Below the pieces are notes generated by a model, which was given only the letters and a program-made list of their open reading frames with translations, had not been told where the DNA came from and searched no databases. 12,413 nucleotides of DNA. Source: Bacillota bacterium. GTDB lineage: Bacteria > Bacillota > Clostridia > Clostridiales > Clostridiaceae. Within the stretch, counting starts at the first letter, position 1; every line of letters begins with the position of its first letter. The position numbers and the translations under genes were made by a program. Location: contig JAEWQX010000096.1 in assembly GCA_023399035.1 (NCBI GenBank), forward strand, positions 1 to 12,413, written 5' to 3'. This document shows positions 1-7,624 of the stretch, one piece after another.

Positions 1-66
1 CTCGACTTGCATGTGTTAAGCACGCCGCCAGCGTTCGTCCTGAGCCAGGATCAAACTCTCAATAAA
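1..66 (-). rRNA. 16S rRNA gene, 5' end only (runs off the left edge)
   Basis: The reverse complement contains the universal 16S start region, GAGAGTTTGATCCTGGCTC, followed by the conserved ACGAACGCTGGCGGC stretch and the CTTAACACATGCAAGTCGAG segment. Only the first 66 or so bases lie in the window. The mature 5' end is placed at about 66 by analogy with Bacillus 16S and could be off by a few bases. The sequence is of clostridial type. The gene belongs to a second rRNA operon downstream of the glycogen operon on the same strand, driven by the tandem promoters at 208-328. Confidence 0.97.
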
Positions 67-130
67 AAGTTTAATCTTAGCTTACTCAAAATAAAGAATT
101 GCTGGTTTACTTAAATGTTTATATTATATT

Positions 131-150
131 CTGTTCAATTTTCAAAGACC
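131..150 (-). promoter_or_regulatory. pre-16S leader element (processing stem arm / boxA-like)
   Basis: On the minus strand this reads GGTCTTTGAAAATTGAACAG. The string TCTTTGAAAA-TGAACA is typical of Firmicute rRNA leaders and spacers. There it forms one arm of the rRNA processing stem and overlaps a boxA-like antitermination sequence. A related but inverted sequence lies in the 23S-5S spacer of the upstream operon near 12266-12288. The role is inferred from family knowledge and position. Confidence 0.6.
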
Positions 151-185
151 ATATTTCTTTCACAACTTTACGCTGTTACTATCTC

Positions 186-201
186 GTCGCCCTCAAGCGA
201 C
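186..201 (-). promoter_or_regulatory. hairpin at the predicted 5' end of the P2 rRNA transcript
   Basis: A perfect 5-bp GC-rich stem (GTCGC, 197-201, with GCGAC, 186-190) closes a 6-nt loop. It starts about 7 nt downstream of the P2 -10 box at 208-213, so the P2 transcript probably begins at or right beside it with a G. The hairpin is seen directly. A role in shielding the transcript end or in setting the initiating nucleotide is inference. Confidence 0.5.
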
Positions 202-207
202 TTATTC

Positions 208-236
208 AGTATATCACTTGAATCATTTCATGTCAA
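208..236 (-). promoter_or_regulatory. rRNA operon promoter P2 (sigma-A type)
   Basis: A perfect -35 box TTGACA (231-236) is followed by a 17-nt spacer and a -10 box TATACT (208-213). This is close to the sigma-A consensus. It lies about 140 nt upstream of the 16S 5' end with AT-rich DNA upstream, as expected of a strong rRNA promoter. Confidence 0.9.
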
Positions 237-299
237 CAACTTTTTTAAAACATTTTTTTGTTTTCTTTCTGCTGTTTTCATGTCCTTACGACATCATCT

Positions 300-328
300 A
301 TACTATCACTTTATAATTATAGTGTCAA
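300..328 (-). promoter_or_regulatory. rRNA operon promoter P1 (sigma-A type)
   Basis: A perfect -35 box TTGACA (323-328) is followed by a 17-nt spacer and a -10-like TAGTAT (300-305; 4 of 6 consensus). It lies 92 bp upstream of P2 in the same orientation. Both -35 boxes are preceded by GT (P1 GTGTTGACA, P2 GTTGTTGACA), and the tandem arrangement is common for rRNA operons. It is weaker than P2 at the -10. Confidence 0.78.
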
Positions 329-771
329 CACTTTTTATAAATATTTTTTGGATTCTTTATAATACAAATGTACACACCTTAATAAATAAGTATTAATCCG
401 CTTTAATATGAACTTTATCCTTATTATATCCATTGTTATCGATGCTGTACTCTTATTACCTTATATACATATTTTTAAATCATTATAAATTACAATTCTA
501 ATACTAATACTAAATCAAAATAAAATCTAAGTTATATTAAACATTCCTATATGCCTTACATTTACGTTAAATACACAGCTGAAATCAAATTTTAATAATA
601 ATTATCCATAAAATAATAACTATTAATATTTAAATTAAACTATATTTAATTATAAAAATAAAAAATCATTTTTATAATTAACCTTTAGCTACCTCCCATC
701 AACTTTTATCTATACTAGTATATTAATACTTACAGATTTATAATGAAAAATCCACTTTAGTTTTTCCCAAT
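329..771. other. AT-rich intergenic region with no recognisable gene
   Basis: This stretch lies between the glycogen operon terminator and the rRNA promoters. Translations on both strands give only short, composition-driven frames without a convincing start. No tRNA or known RNA motif was seen. The part nearest P1 may act as an UP-like AT-rich activator of the rRNA promoters. The one notable structure is the inverted repeat at 646-681. A GGGAGGT string on the minus strand near 690 looks like a ribosome binding site but leads only to a very short frame. Confidence 0.6.
646..681. repeat. perfect 14-bp inverted repeat, all A/T
   Basis: The left arm TTAATTATAAAAAT (646-659) and its exact complement at 668-681 flank an 8-nt loop. 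Both arms are entirely A/T, so part of the match is expected in DNA this biased. It lies about 100 nt beyond the glycogen operon terminator and could be a back-up structure or mere composition. Confidence 0.55.
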
Positions 772-807
772 AAAAAAGTGTGCTGTAATATACACAACAC
801 ACTTTTT
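772..807 (-). terminator. intrinsic terminator of the glycogen operon
   Basis: On the minus strand an AAAAAGTGTG arm (798-807) pairs with CACACTTTTT (773-782). The stem extends inward with G.U pairs to about 13-15 bp, with a short loop and a six-T run at 772-777. It lies about 80 nt past the glgD stop codon. The A-tract on the other side would make it work in both directions, although no plus-strand gene is present to need it. Confidence 0.88.
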
Positions 808-885
808 AATCAACCACTACTTAAATATGAGATTGATTACTATAAAAACAAATCCATATCTATAATCTTTTACAAGAATAACATA

Positions 886-1986
886 CTAATTTTTCTTTTT
901 GATAACTAGAGGGTACATAGTAGATCCAATAAGAGTTTCGCCCTTTCTTATTTCACTACCTTTATCAGCTATAACATTATCTAAAACAACGTCATCTTCA
1001 ATTTTACTGTTCTGCATTATTATACAGTCTTTAATCTTTGTATTCTTACCAATATAAACTCTTCTTCCTATAACACAGTTTTCTACTGTACCTTCTATTC
1101 TGCATCCATTAGCAATAATAGAATTTACAACATTGCTCTTATCTGAATAGAAAGTTGGTCCTTCATCCTTAGTCTTTGTATAAATAGGTCTCTCTTCATT
1201 AAATATTTCCTTATTAATCTTCTTATTTAAAAGAGCTATATTACTGTCATATAAAGCTTTAATTGAATTTATACAATCTAAATGACCAGTAAACTCATAA
1301 GCTCCTACTGAAAGACTTCCTAGATTATTATGGATATATTCTTTAACCTTCCTATACATACCGCTGCTTATGCACTCATTAACTATATCAACAAACAACT
1401 CTCTCTTTAATATATACATTTCCATGTTAATATTAGCTTTAGGATTCTTTCCTATATTTTCACCAACACTGATTACATTTCCTGCATCATCAATATTTAA
1501 AACTCCACAGTCTCCAAAAGCTTCATCTGCATTATTAACTTTCTTATATATCATTGTAACATCTTTTCCAGTACTCTTATGATATTCTAAAATTTCTTTA
1601 TAGTTTATATTACATACCATATAACTTGGAGCTAATAAAACGTACTCTTTTCTGCTTCTATTTAAGAATTGAATATTTTCTGCAAAATTATGAACATCAT
1701 CATATACAGGATCATCATTTCCAAAGTTAAATACTCTTAAACCATCTGTCTTTCTGTTTAAATCCCATGGTCTTCCATTGGTAATATGATCAATCAATGA
1801 TCTTGATTTATTTTTTGTGAATATTCCAATACAGTTTATTCCTGAATTTGTCATATTAGATAATACAAAATCTATTACTCTGTATCTTGCTGCTATAGGT
1901 ACTGAAGCAAGAGATCTGTTAACTACTAATTCACCCATTCTGTTTTCATTTTCATCTAAGTTAATAATACCAATACAATTTTTCAT
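886..1986 (-). CDS. glgD: GlgD, glucose-1-phosphate adenylyltransferase paralogue (regulatory subunit type)
   Basis: This 366-residue protein is a GlgC paralogue with the same order of parts: a nucleotidyltransferase-like domain (about 1-250) and a left-handed beta-helix with hexapeptide repeats (about 286-350). It retains matching blocks such as ARYRVIDFVLSNMTNSGI (33-50) and PWDLNR (73-78). The glycine-rich nucleotide loop of GlgC (GGQGSRLGVL) is replaced by DENENRMGEL at 11-20. The catalytic Asp block LSGDHIYKMDY aligns with LAPSYMVCNINY (118-129), so the Asp is lost. This fits GlgD, which in Bacillus-type systems forms a complex with GlgC and has little activity alone. A GGGGGAG ribosome binding site precedes the ATG, 23 nt after the glgC stop codon, so the two are probably co-translated. 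It is the last gene of the operon, and its length is normal for the family. Confidence 0.93.
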   Translation of the reverse strand: MKNCIGIINLDENENRMGELVVNRSLASVPIAARYRVIDFVLSNMTNSGINCIGIFTKNKSRSLIDHITNGRPWDLNRKTDGLRVFNFGNDDPVYDDVHNFAENIQFLNRSRKEYVLLAPSYMVCNINYKEILEYHKSTGKDVTMIYKKVNNADEAFGDCGVLNIDDAGNVISVGENIGKNPKANINMEMYILKRELFVDIVNECISSGMYRKVKEYIHNNLGSLSVGAYEFTGHLDCINSIKALYDSNIALLNKKINKEIFNEERPIYTKTKDEGPTFYSDKSNVVNSIIANGCRIEGTVENCVIGRRVYIGKNTKIKDCIIMQNSKIEDDVVLDNVIADKGSEIRKGETLIGSTMYPLVIKKKN

Positions 1987-2009
1987 TTTTTCTCCCCCTT
2001 AGCATACCA

Positions 2010-3173
2010 TTAAACTGCTTTATTGCTTTCTTCTATAACTGTACCCATTTTTACCTCTTCTTTAGCTGCGATTATTGCTATTTCGTCACCTAAAGAAATC
2101 TTACAGTCTTTTCTTACTACTGCTCCACTTCCTACTATTGCTTTCTCAATTACTACATTGTCTCCAATTTTAGCATCATTCATAATTATAGAATCCCTTA
2201 TAACTGTATTTTTACCCACATGAACTCCTTGGAATAATATTGAATTCTCAATTTGTCCGTTTACAACACAGCCTTCAACTACTAATGAATTAGTGACTTT
2301 TGCAGTTTCACCAATATATTGTGCTGGTCTTACTGGATTTACTGAATAGATCTTCCAGTCTTCATCGTGTAAATCTAATTCATTATCTTCTCTTATTAAA
2401 TCCATATTTGCTTCCCAAAGACTATCGATAGTTCCAACATCTTTCCAATATCCTTTAAATGGATAAGCAACTAGCTTATTTCCGTCATCAAGCATTTTAG
2501 GTATGATATTCATTCCGAAGTCATTTTTTGATGTTTTATCTGCTTCATCTTCTCTTAAATATTTCTTTAATGTCTTCCAGTTAAATATATATATCCCCAT
2601 TGATGCTAAGTTATTCTTTGGAGTTTTTGGCTTTTCTTCAAATTCATATACTGATAAATCTTCTCTAGTATTCATGATACCAAAACGAGATGCTTCATCC
2701 ATTGGAACTTCAATTACTGCAATAGTTGCCTCTGCACCCTTTTCCTTATGGAAGTCTAGCATTTTAGTATAATCCATCTTATAAATATGATCTCCTGACA
2801 ATACTAAAATATATTCAGGATCATATCTATCTACGAATTCTATATTCTGATATATTGCATTTGCAGTTCCTTTATACCATTCTCCACCCTTTTCTTCTTG
2901 ATATGGTGGTAATATACTTACACCGCCATGTGTTCTATCCAAATCCCATGCCTCGCCTATACCAATGTGTGCATTTAACTCAAGTGGCTTATACTGTGTT
3001 AAAACACCTACTGTATATATTCCAGAGTTTGCACAGTTACTTAATGGAAAATCTATAATTCTGTATTTTCCCCCAAATGGTACAGCTGGTTTAGCTAATT
3101 TTTTAGTTAATACCCCTAATCTTGAACCTTGTCCACCAGCCAATATCATTGCTACAATTTCATTTTTACCCAT
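2010..3173 (-). CDS. glgC: GlgC, glucose-1-phosphate adenylyltransferase (ADP-glucose pyrophosphorylase)
   Basis: GlgC makes ADP-glucose and pyrophosphate from ATP and glucose-1-phosphate, the committed step of bacterial glycogen synthesis in the cytoplasm. The 387-residue product has the nucleotide-binding loop GGQGSRLGVLTKKLAKPAVP (13-32). It also has the GKYRIIDFPLSN block (35-46), WDLDR (76-80), GTANAIYQN (102-110), the catalytic-Asp motif SGDHIYKMDY (Asp128) and the sugar-phosphate Lys motif FEEKP (Lys181). A C-terminal beta-helix with hexapeptide repeats carries the allosteric and subunit contacts. The frame stays open upstream to an ATG at 3206. The start at 3173 is preferred because AGGAG (3182-3186) lies 8 nt before it, and the resulting MGKNEIVAMILAGGQGSRL matches the usual family start. 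The gene follows a 148-nt gap holding an inverted repeat and a possible promoter. Confidence 0.97.
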   Translation of the reverse strand: MGKNEIVAMILAGGQGSRLGVLTKKLAKPAVPFGGKYRIIDFPLSNCANSGIYTVGVLTQYKPLELNAHIGIGEAWDLDRTHGGVSILPPYQEEKGGEWYKGTANAIYQNIEFVDRYDPEYILVLSGDHIYKMDYTKMLDFHKEKGAEATIAVIEVPMDEASRFGIMNTREDLSVYEFEEKPKTPKNNLASMGIYIFNWKTLKKYLREDEADKTSKNDFGMNIIPKMLDDGNKLVAYPFKGYWKDVGTIDSLWEANMDLIREDNELDLHDEDWKIYSVNPVRPAQYIGETAKVTNSLVVEGCVVNGQIENSILFQGVHVGKNTVIRDSIIMNDAKIGDNVVIEKAIVGSGAVVRKDCKISLGDEIAIIAAKEEVKMGTVIEESNKAV

Positions 3174-3240
3174 AATGTTATCTCCTCTCATATGTTTTAT
3201 TCTCATTTAATGGATTTTATATTTTATACATATATTTAAA

Positions 3241-3294
3241 TAATATGCTTAACATAATGTTTTTATGTTAATTTATTATCTGTTAAGCATATTA
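3241..3294 (-). repeat. inverted repeat with two competing stems in the GH13-glgC gap
   Basis: Arms TAATATGCTTAACA at 3241-3254 and its exact complement at 3281-3294 give a perfect 14-bp stem with a 26-nt loop. The 3241-3257 arm can instead pair with 3263-3271 (TTAACATAA against TTATGTTAA, 9 bp, 5-nt loop). In the transcript two segments therefore compete for the same partner. No U-run follows, so it is not an ordinary terminator. It may be a processing or stability structure, or a DNA operator, since its promoter-proximal arm overlaps a candidate -10 box. Confidence 0.7.
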
Positions 3295-3316
3295 AATCTT
3301 GCTATTTATAAATCAA
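3289..3316 (-). promoter_or_regulatory. possible internal promoter for glgC-glgD
   Basis: A TTGATT -35-like box (3311-3316), a 16-nt spacer and a TAATAT -10-like box (3289-3294) begin just after the GH13 stop codon. Each box matches 4 of 6 consensus bases, and in such AT-rich DNA this is weak evidence. The -10 overlaps the right arm of the 14-bp inverted repeat, an arrangement that would suit repressor control. Confidence 0.3.
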
Positions 3317-3321
3317 TTTAA

Positions 3322-5154
3322 CTATATTTTTACTTTACTTAAAATTTTAAAACTTCGTGGATATATTATAAGTACACTATCATATCCGACAAATTTATAC
3401 TTTTCCCCATCGTTAAATAAATCTAAATAAGTTCCTTCTAAATTAATACCCTTTACTACTTTCTGCGCACTTGAAACATTGACAATGACTACTATTCTTT
3501 CATTTTCATATATCCTTTCAAATGCAAAAACATCCTCGTCTGTATCGAAGACATTGAAATCCCCTTTTTTTAAACCATTTTGACTATTTCGAATATCTGC
3601 TATTTTTTTATAGAAATCAATTAAATCATTATCTTCATGTCCCCAAGGATAGCTTTTTCTATTATCCGGATCCTTTCCACCAGTAACCCCTGTTTCATCA
3701 CCATAATATATAAGAGGTACTCCAGGTAGAGTAAACTGCAATGCTACTATTAACTTCAAGAATTGTATATTACCATCTAATACAGTCAAAATCCGCTCAG
3801 TATCAGAGGTCCCAATAATATTCATATTTCCTAAGAACACTTCTCTAGGATAATTTTCATATAAAGACATTATCTTTTTCTTGAACTTATCTGACTTTAT
3901 ATAGCCTTTAGTAAAATTAATCAGACTTTCCCTTAGTGGATAATTAGTTACAGACTGCACTTCATTTCCATATAAATATCTTCTTTTTTTCGAATAACTT
4001 ATCTTGTTTGATGCATCATCCCAGACATCTCCTACAAGAACTGTATCCTTATCAATAGAATCTAATCTATGTCTTACAATTTCTATAAATTCATCTGGAA
4101 GCTCATCTGTAACATTCAAGCGCCATCCGCTTGCTCCAAAGTCAATCCACTTTTTTATTACTGAGTTATCTCTGTTTACCATATAATCAATGTAGCTGTT
4201 ATTCATAACATTCACATTTGGTCTTTCATCAATTCCCCACCAGCATTCATATCTATAAGGATATCTATTGAATTTGTACCAATTATGATATTTAGAGTTT
4301 GGAGATTGGTATGCTCCTATGTCATCATAATTGCCAATCTTATTAAAATATCTGCTATCTGCACTTGTATAGCTGAATACTCCATCTAGAATTATTCTAA
4401 TTCCTTTACTTTCAGCAATCTTACATAATTCTTTAAAATCTTCATTTGTACCAAACATTTCATCTATAACTTCATAATCTCCAGTATCATATTTATGACA
4501 GCTTGAAGATTTAAATATAGGACTTAAATTTATTATATTTGCTCCTAAAGATTTTATATAATCCAATTTTTTAATTATCCCTTTTAGATTTCCACCATAA
4601 AAATCCCATCTTAGAACTCTTCCATGATGATCTTTTATATACATAGGGGTATCATCCCATCTTCCATATATAAAAGAGTTACTCTTAGGATTATTTATCT
4701 TCCCATCTTCATTTCCATTACAGAATCTATCTACAAATATCTGGTATATAACTCCTTCTTTATACCAGTCTGGTATGCTAGATTTTTTATATACAGTAAT
4801 TTGATATGGTACAGGATTATAGGCATATATCTGACCGACACCACCAAGATGCTCATCATTATTTCCATAATATAATCTGTCATACCCATCTATTAAAATA
4901 AAATAATACCCTAACACTCCCAAAGCATCTTCTGTATCAACTTGAACAGAATATCTATAATTGCCATCATTAAGATATTCCTTTTCCATTCCCATATTAA
5001 TTTTTGTACCATCAAACTGTAATAACTCAACAGCTACTATTATTTCTTTATCTATATCAATTGATAGCTTAACCTTCTGTCCCTGCTCTACAGAACCAAA
5101 TGGCTTTCTATATTTCATGCTTTGTGAGTCATGTATTACTTTTATCCCGTCCAT
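3322..5154 (-). CDS. GH13 neopullulanase/cyclomaltodextrinase-like protein with degenerate catalytic residues
   Basis: This 610-residue protein has three parts. They are an N-terminal beta-sandwich like those of clostridial maltodextrin-acting GH13 enzymes (about 1-125, with YYGNND at 95-100), a TIM barrel (about 126-520, WYKEGVIYQIFVDRF at 130-144, HKYDTGDY at 220-227), and a C-terminal beta-sandwich. PGVPLIYYGDETG (477-489) is intact. The catalytic motifs are not. Region I reads DGVFSY (257-262) instead of DxVFNH. Region II reads GWRLNV, with Asn347 at the nucleophile Asp. Region III reads VGDVW, with Asp376 at the acid/base Glu. Region IV reads GTSDTER, with Ser450 for His, though Asp451 remains. 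Glycan hydrolysis is therefore unlikely. It could be a glycogen-binding or partner protein (inference). There is no signal peptide, so it is cytoplasmic. AGGAGGT overlaps the glgP stop codon, so translation is probably coupled. The frame is open and full length, so it is not a decayed pseudogene. Confidence 0.9.
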   Translation of the reverse strand: MDGIKVIHDSQSMKYRKPFGSVEQGQKVKLSIDIDKEIIVAVELLQFDGTKINMGMEKEYLNDGNYRYSVQVDTEDALGVLGYYFILIDGYDRLYYGNNDEHLGGVGQIYAYNPVPYQITVYKKSSIPDWYKEGVIYQIFVDRFCNGNEDGKINNPKSNSFIYGRWDDTPMYIKDHHGRVLRWDFYGGNLKGIIKKLDYIKSLGANIINLSPIFKSSSCHKYDTGDYEVIDEMFGTNEDFKELCKIAESKGIRIILDGVFSYTSADSRYFNKIGNYDDIGAYQSPNSKYHNWYKFNRYPYRYECWWGIDERPNVNVMNNSYIDYMVNRDNSVIKKWIDFGASGWRLNVTDELPDEFIEIVRHRLDSIDKDTVLVGDVWDDASNKISYSKKRRYLYGNEVQSVTNYPLRESLINFTKGYIKSDKFKKKIMSLYENYPREVFLGNMNIIGTSDTERILTVLDGNIQFLKLIVALQFTLPGVPLIYYGDETGVTGGKDPDNRKSYPWGHEDNDLIDFYKKIADIRNSQNGLKKGDFNVFDTDEDVFAFERIYENERIVVIVNVSSAQKVVKGINLEGTYLDLFNDGEKYKFVGYDSVLIIYPRSFKILSKVKI

Positions 5155-5160
5155 TGATTT

Positions 5161-5167
5161 ACCTCCT
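5161..5167 (-). promoter_or_regulatory. ribosome binding site overlapping the glgP stop codon
   Basis: The minus strand reads AGGAGGT at 5161-5167, a full anti-16S match 6 nt before the GH13 ATG (5152-5154). Its first two bases are the last two bases of the glgP TAG stop (5166-5168). A ribosome finishing glgP would sit on the initiation site of the next gene, which favours translational coupling and matched output of GlgP and the GH13 protein. Confidence 0.85.
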
Positions 5168-7601
5168 ATAGATTCTTATAAATTACTTCTGATCCCCAAA
5201 TTCCTGTTGCATATTGTTCAATTGTTCTGTCAGATGAGAATATTCCTGAATGCGCAATATTTACTCCACACATTCTCTGCCATTTATCAGTATTTCTATA
5301 AAGAGTATCAATCTTATCTTGAGCCTTTAAGTACGAATCAAAATCCTTCAATACAAAAAACTCATCATTATAAGTTATTAGATTTTCATAAATGTTCCTA
5401 AATTTATTTTTGTCATTATGATATTTACCATTTATTAAATCATTAATTACTCTTTTTACCCTCGCATCATTATTATAAATATCGGTAGACCTATATCCGC
5501 CATTTTTATAATAATTAAGTACTTCATCTGCAGTTAACCCGAAAATAACTATATTATCATTTGTTACTTCATCTCTTATCTCTATATTGGCACCATCTAA
5601 TGTTGCCACTGTTATTGCACCATTCATCATGAACTTCATATTAGATGTACCAGATGCTTCCTTGGTTGTAGTTGAAATCTGCTCACTTACATCTGCTCCT
5701 GGTATTATCTGTTCAGCTAATGATACCCTGTAGTTCTGCATGAACACTACTTTTATTTTGTCATTAACCCTATGATCATTATTGATTTTTTTTGCAACAC
5801 AGTTTATTAATTCAATAATACTTTTTGCTAGATAATATCCTGGTGCAGCTTTTCCACCAAATATGAATGTTCTTGGCACAATATCAAGATTAGGATTATC
5901 TATCAATTTATTATATAAATCCATTATTCTTAAACAATTAAGAACCTGTCTTTTATATGCATGGATTCTCTTTACCTGAACATCAAATATAGAGTTTGGA
6001 TCTACACTAATATTTTCATTTTTTAATATTGTATCTGATAGTTTTTGTTTATTGTATAACTTAATTTTATTTAGTTGATTCAATATGACAGAATCATTTA
6101 AGTGTCTTTCGAAATTCTTTAAATCAACAGGATGTCTTATAAAACTATCACCAATTGTATCCATAAGTAATTTAGTCAAATCAGGATTACTCTTCATAAG
6201 CCATCTTCTATGAGTAATTCCATTTGTTTTATTATTAAACTTATTTGGATACAAATAATAAAAATCTTTCATTTCTTTTTTCTTCAATATTTCTGTATGG
6301 AGTTTTGCAACTCCATTAACACTATAGCTTCCTACTATGGCCAAATGAGCCATTTTTATATATCCATCAGATATTATAGACATACGTGATATCTTGTCAT
6401 AATCTCCCGGATACTTATTATTGAGTTCATTACAGTATCGTCTGTTAATTTCTTCAACAATCATATATATTCTTGGAAGTAATGCTTTAAACATATCAAC
6501 CGGCCACTTTTCTAAAGCCTCTGCCAAAATTGTATGATTAGTATATGAAATTGTATTTGTTGTTATTCTCCATGCATTATCCCAGTCTAATCCCTCTTCA
6601 TCAACGAGTATTCTCATTAATTCAGGAATGGCAAGTGTTGGATGTGTATCATTTATATGAATAGCAACCTTTTCATTTAAGAATCTTATATCCTTACCAT
6701 GTTTTTTATAGTGTTTTATTATGCTTTTAACTCCAGCTGAAACAAAGAAATACTGCTGCTTAAGCCTCAATATCTTACCTTCATAAAATGAATCTTCAGG
6801 ATATAATACCTGTGATATAGATTCTACTGAATTCTTATATTTGATTGCCTGTAGGAAGTCACCCCTATTAAAAGATGAAAAGTCAAAATCCTTAGATACA
6901 GCTTCAGCACTCCATAATCTCAAGGTATTTACTACTTCATTCTTATACCCTATTATTGGTGTATCATAAGGTACTGCGAGTACTGGCTCGAAATTCACAT
7001 GATTAAAAATCAGTTTTCCATCTACCTGATTCACATTAACCTCTCCACCAAACTTTACAACTTCAGCTTTTTCCGGCTTTCTCTTTTCCCATACATTTCC
7101 TTCCCTTAACCAATCATCAGATACCTCTACCTGTTTTCCATCTATAATTTTCTGTTCAAAGAATCCATATTTATATCTTATACCACATCCATTACCAGGA
7201 ATATTTAAAGAAGCCATTGAATCTAAAAAACATGCTGCAAGTCTTCCAAGCCCTCCATTCCCAAGGCCCTGATCCTGTTCTAAGTTCTCCAGTTCATCAA
7301 GATTTATATTTAAATCTTTTAAAGCTTCCCTACAGACATCTCTTATACCCATATTTAACAAGGCATCTCCCAATAATCTCCCAAGCAAAAACTCCATTGA
7401 AAAATAATACACCTGCTTTTCACCGGTCTTATTATATTTTTTGTTTGTCTTTAACCAGTCTCTTGTAACATAATCCCTGACGAGGCTTCCTAAGGCTTCA
7501 TATTTCTGTTGATTTGTGCCTTCTTTTAACTCAATACCATGCATTTCTAAAAACTTATTTACATAAGCTTTTTTGAATGCCTTTTTATCCATCTCGAGCA
7601 T
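5166..7601 (-). CDS. glgP: GlgP, glycogen/maltodextrin phosphorylase
   Basis: GlgP releases glucose-1-phosphate from the non-reducing ends of glycogen using phosphate and pyridoxal phosphate (GT35 family). The 811-residue length is usual. Hallmarks are YYFSMEFLLGRLLGDAL (65-81), DQGLGNGGLGRLAACFLDS (110-128), IHINDTHPTLAIPELMRIL (314-332), QVKRIHAYKRQ (542-552), FGGKAAPGY (581-589), and the PLP-lysine motif EASGTSNMKFMMNGA (648-662, Lys656). LDGANIEI follows (668-675). No key residue is missing. The first ATG is preferred to the internal Met4 because AGGAGGT (7607-7613) lies 5 nt upstream of it. The gene starts 23 nt after glgA and its stop overlaps the next ribosome binding site. Encoding it with the synthetic enzymes implies that storage and mobilisation are expressed together, so flux is probably set by enzyme-level control. 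Confidence 0.97.
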   Translation of the reverse strand: MLEMDKKAFKKAYVNKFLEMHGIELKEGTNQQKYEALGSLVRDYVTRDWLKTNKKYNKTGEKQVYYFSMEFLLGRLLGDALLNMGIRDVCREALKDLNINLDELENLEQDQGLGNGGLGRLAACFLDSMASLNIPGNGCGIRYKYGFFEQKIIDGKQVEVSDDWLREGNVWEKRKPEKAEVVKFGGEVNVNQVDGKLIFNHVNFEPVLAVPYDTPIIGYKNEVVNTLRLWSAEAVSKDFDFSSFNRGDFLQAIKYKNSVESISQVLYPEDSFYEGKILRLKQQYFFVSAGVKSIIKHYKKHGKDIRFLNEKVAIHINDTHPTLAIPELMRILVDEEGLDWDNAWRITTNTISYTNHTILAEALEKWPVDMFKALLPRIYMIVEEINRRYCNELNNKYPGDYDKISRMSIISDGYIKMAHLAIVGSYSVNGVAKLHTEILKKKEMKDFYYLYPNKFNNKTNGITHRRWLMKSNPDLTKLLMDTIGDSFIRHPVDLKNFERHLNDSVILNQLNKIKLYNKQKLSDTILKNENISVDPNSIFDVQVKRIHAYKRQVLNCLRIMDLYNKLIDNPNLDIVPRTFIFGGKAAPGYYLAKSIIELINCVAKKINNDHRVNDKIKVVFMQNYRVSLAEQIIPGADVSEQISTTTKEASGTSNMKFMMNGAITVATLDGANIEIRDEVTNDNIVIFGLTADEVLNYYKNGGYRSTDIYNNDARVKRVINDLINGKYHNDKNKFRNIYENLITYNDEFFVLKDFDSYLKAQDKIDTLYRNTDKWQRMCGVNIAHSGIFSSDRTIEQYATGIWGSEVIYKNL

Positions 7602-7624
7602 TATATACCTCCTATTAAATTGTG

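Noticed and set aside
115..396. 93-codon plus-strand frame beside the 16S gene
   Set aside because: It runs antisense across the rRNA promoters and leader, has no ribosome binding site, and its Phe/Ile-rich product reflects AT-rich composition.
329..771. Small RNA or tRNA in the AT-rich gap
   Set aside because: No cloverleaf, no known RNA motif and no promoter-terminator pair was seen; the only structure is an all-A/T inverted repeat.
3174..3206. Upstream ATG giving glgC eleven more residues
   Set aside because: The strong AGGAG at 3182-3186 points to the ATG at 3173, and the extra residues do not fit the usual GlgC start.
3322..5154. Calling the GH13 gene a pseudogene
   Set aside because: The frame is full length with a good ribosome binding site and conserved fold motifs; only active-site positions are changed.
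4961..5401. 146-codon plus-strand frame across the glgP-GH13 junction
   Set aside because: It lies antisense to two well-supported genes, has no recognisable motif and no ribosome binding site.
7592..7601. Internal ATG (Met4) as the glgP start
   Set aside because: The AGGAGGT is 5 nt from the first ATG and 14 nt from Met4, so the first ATG is favoured.
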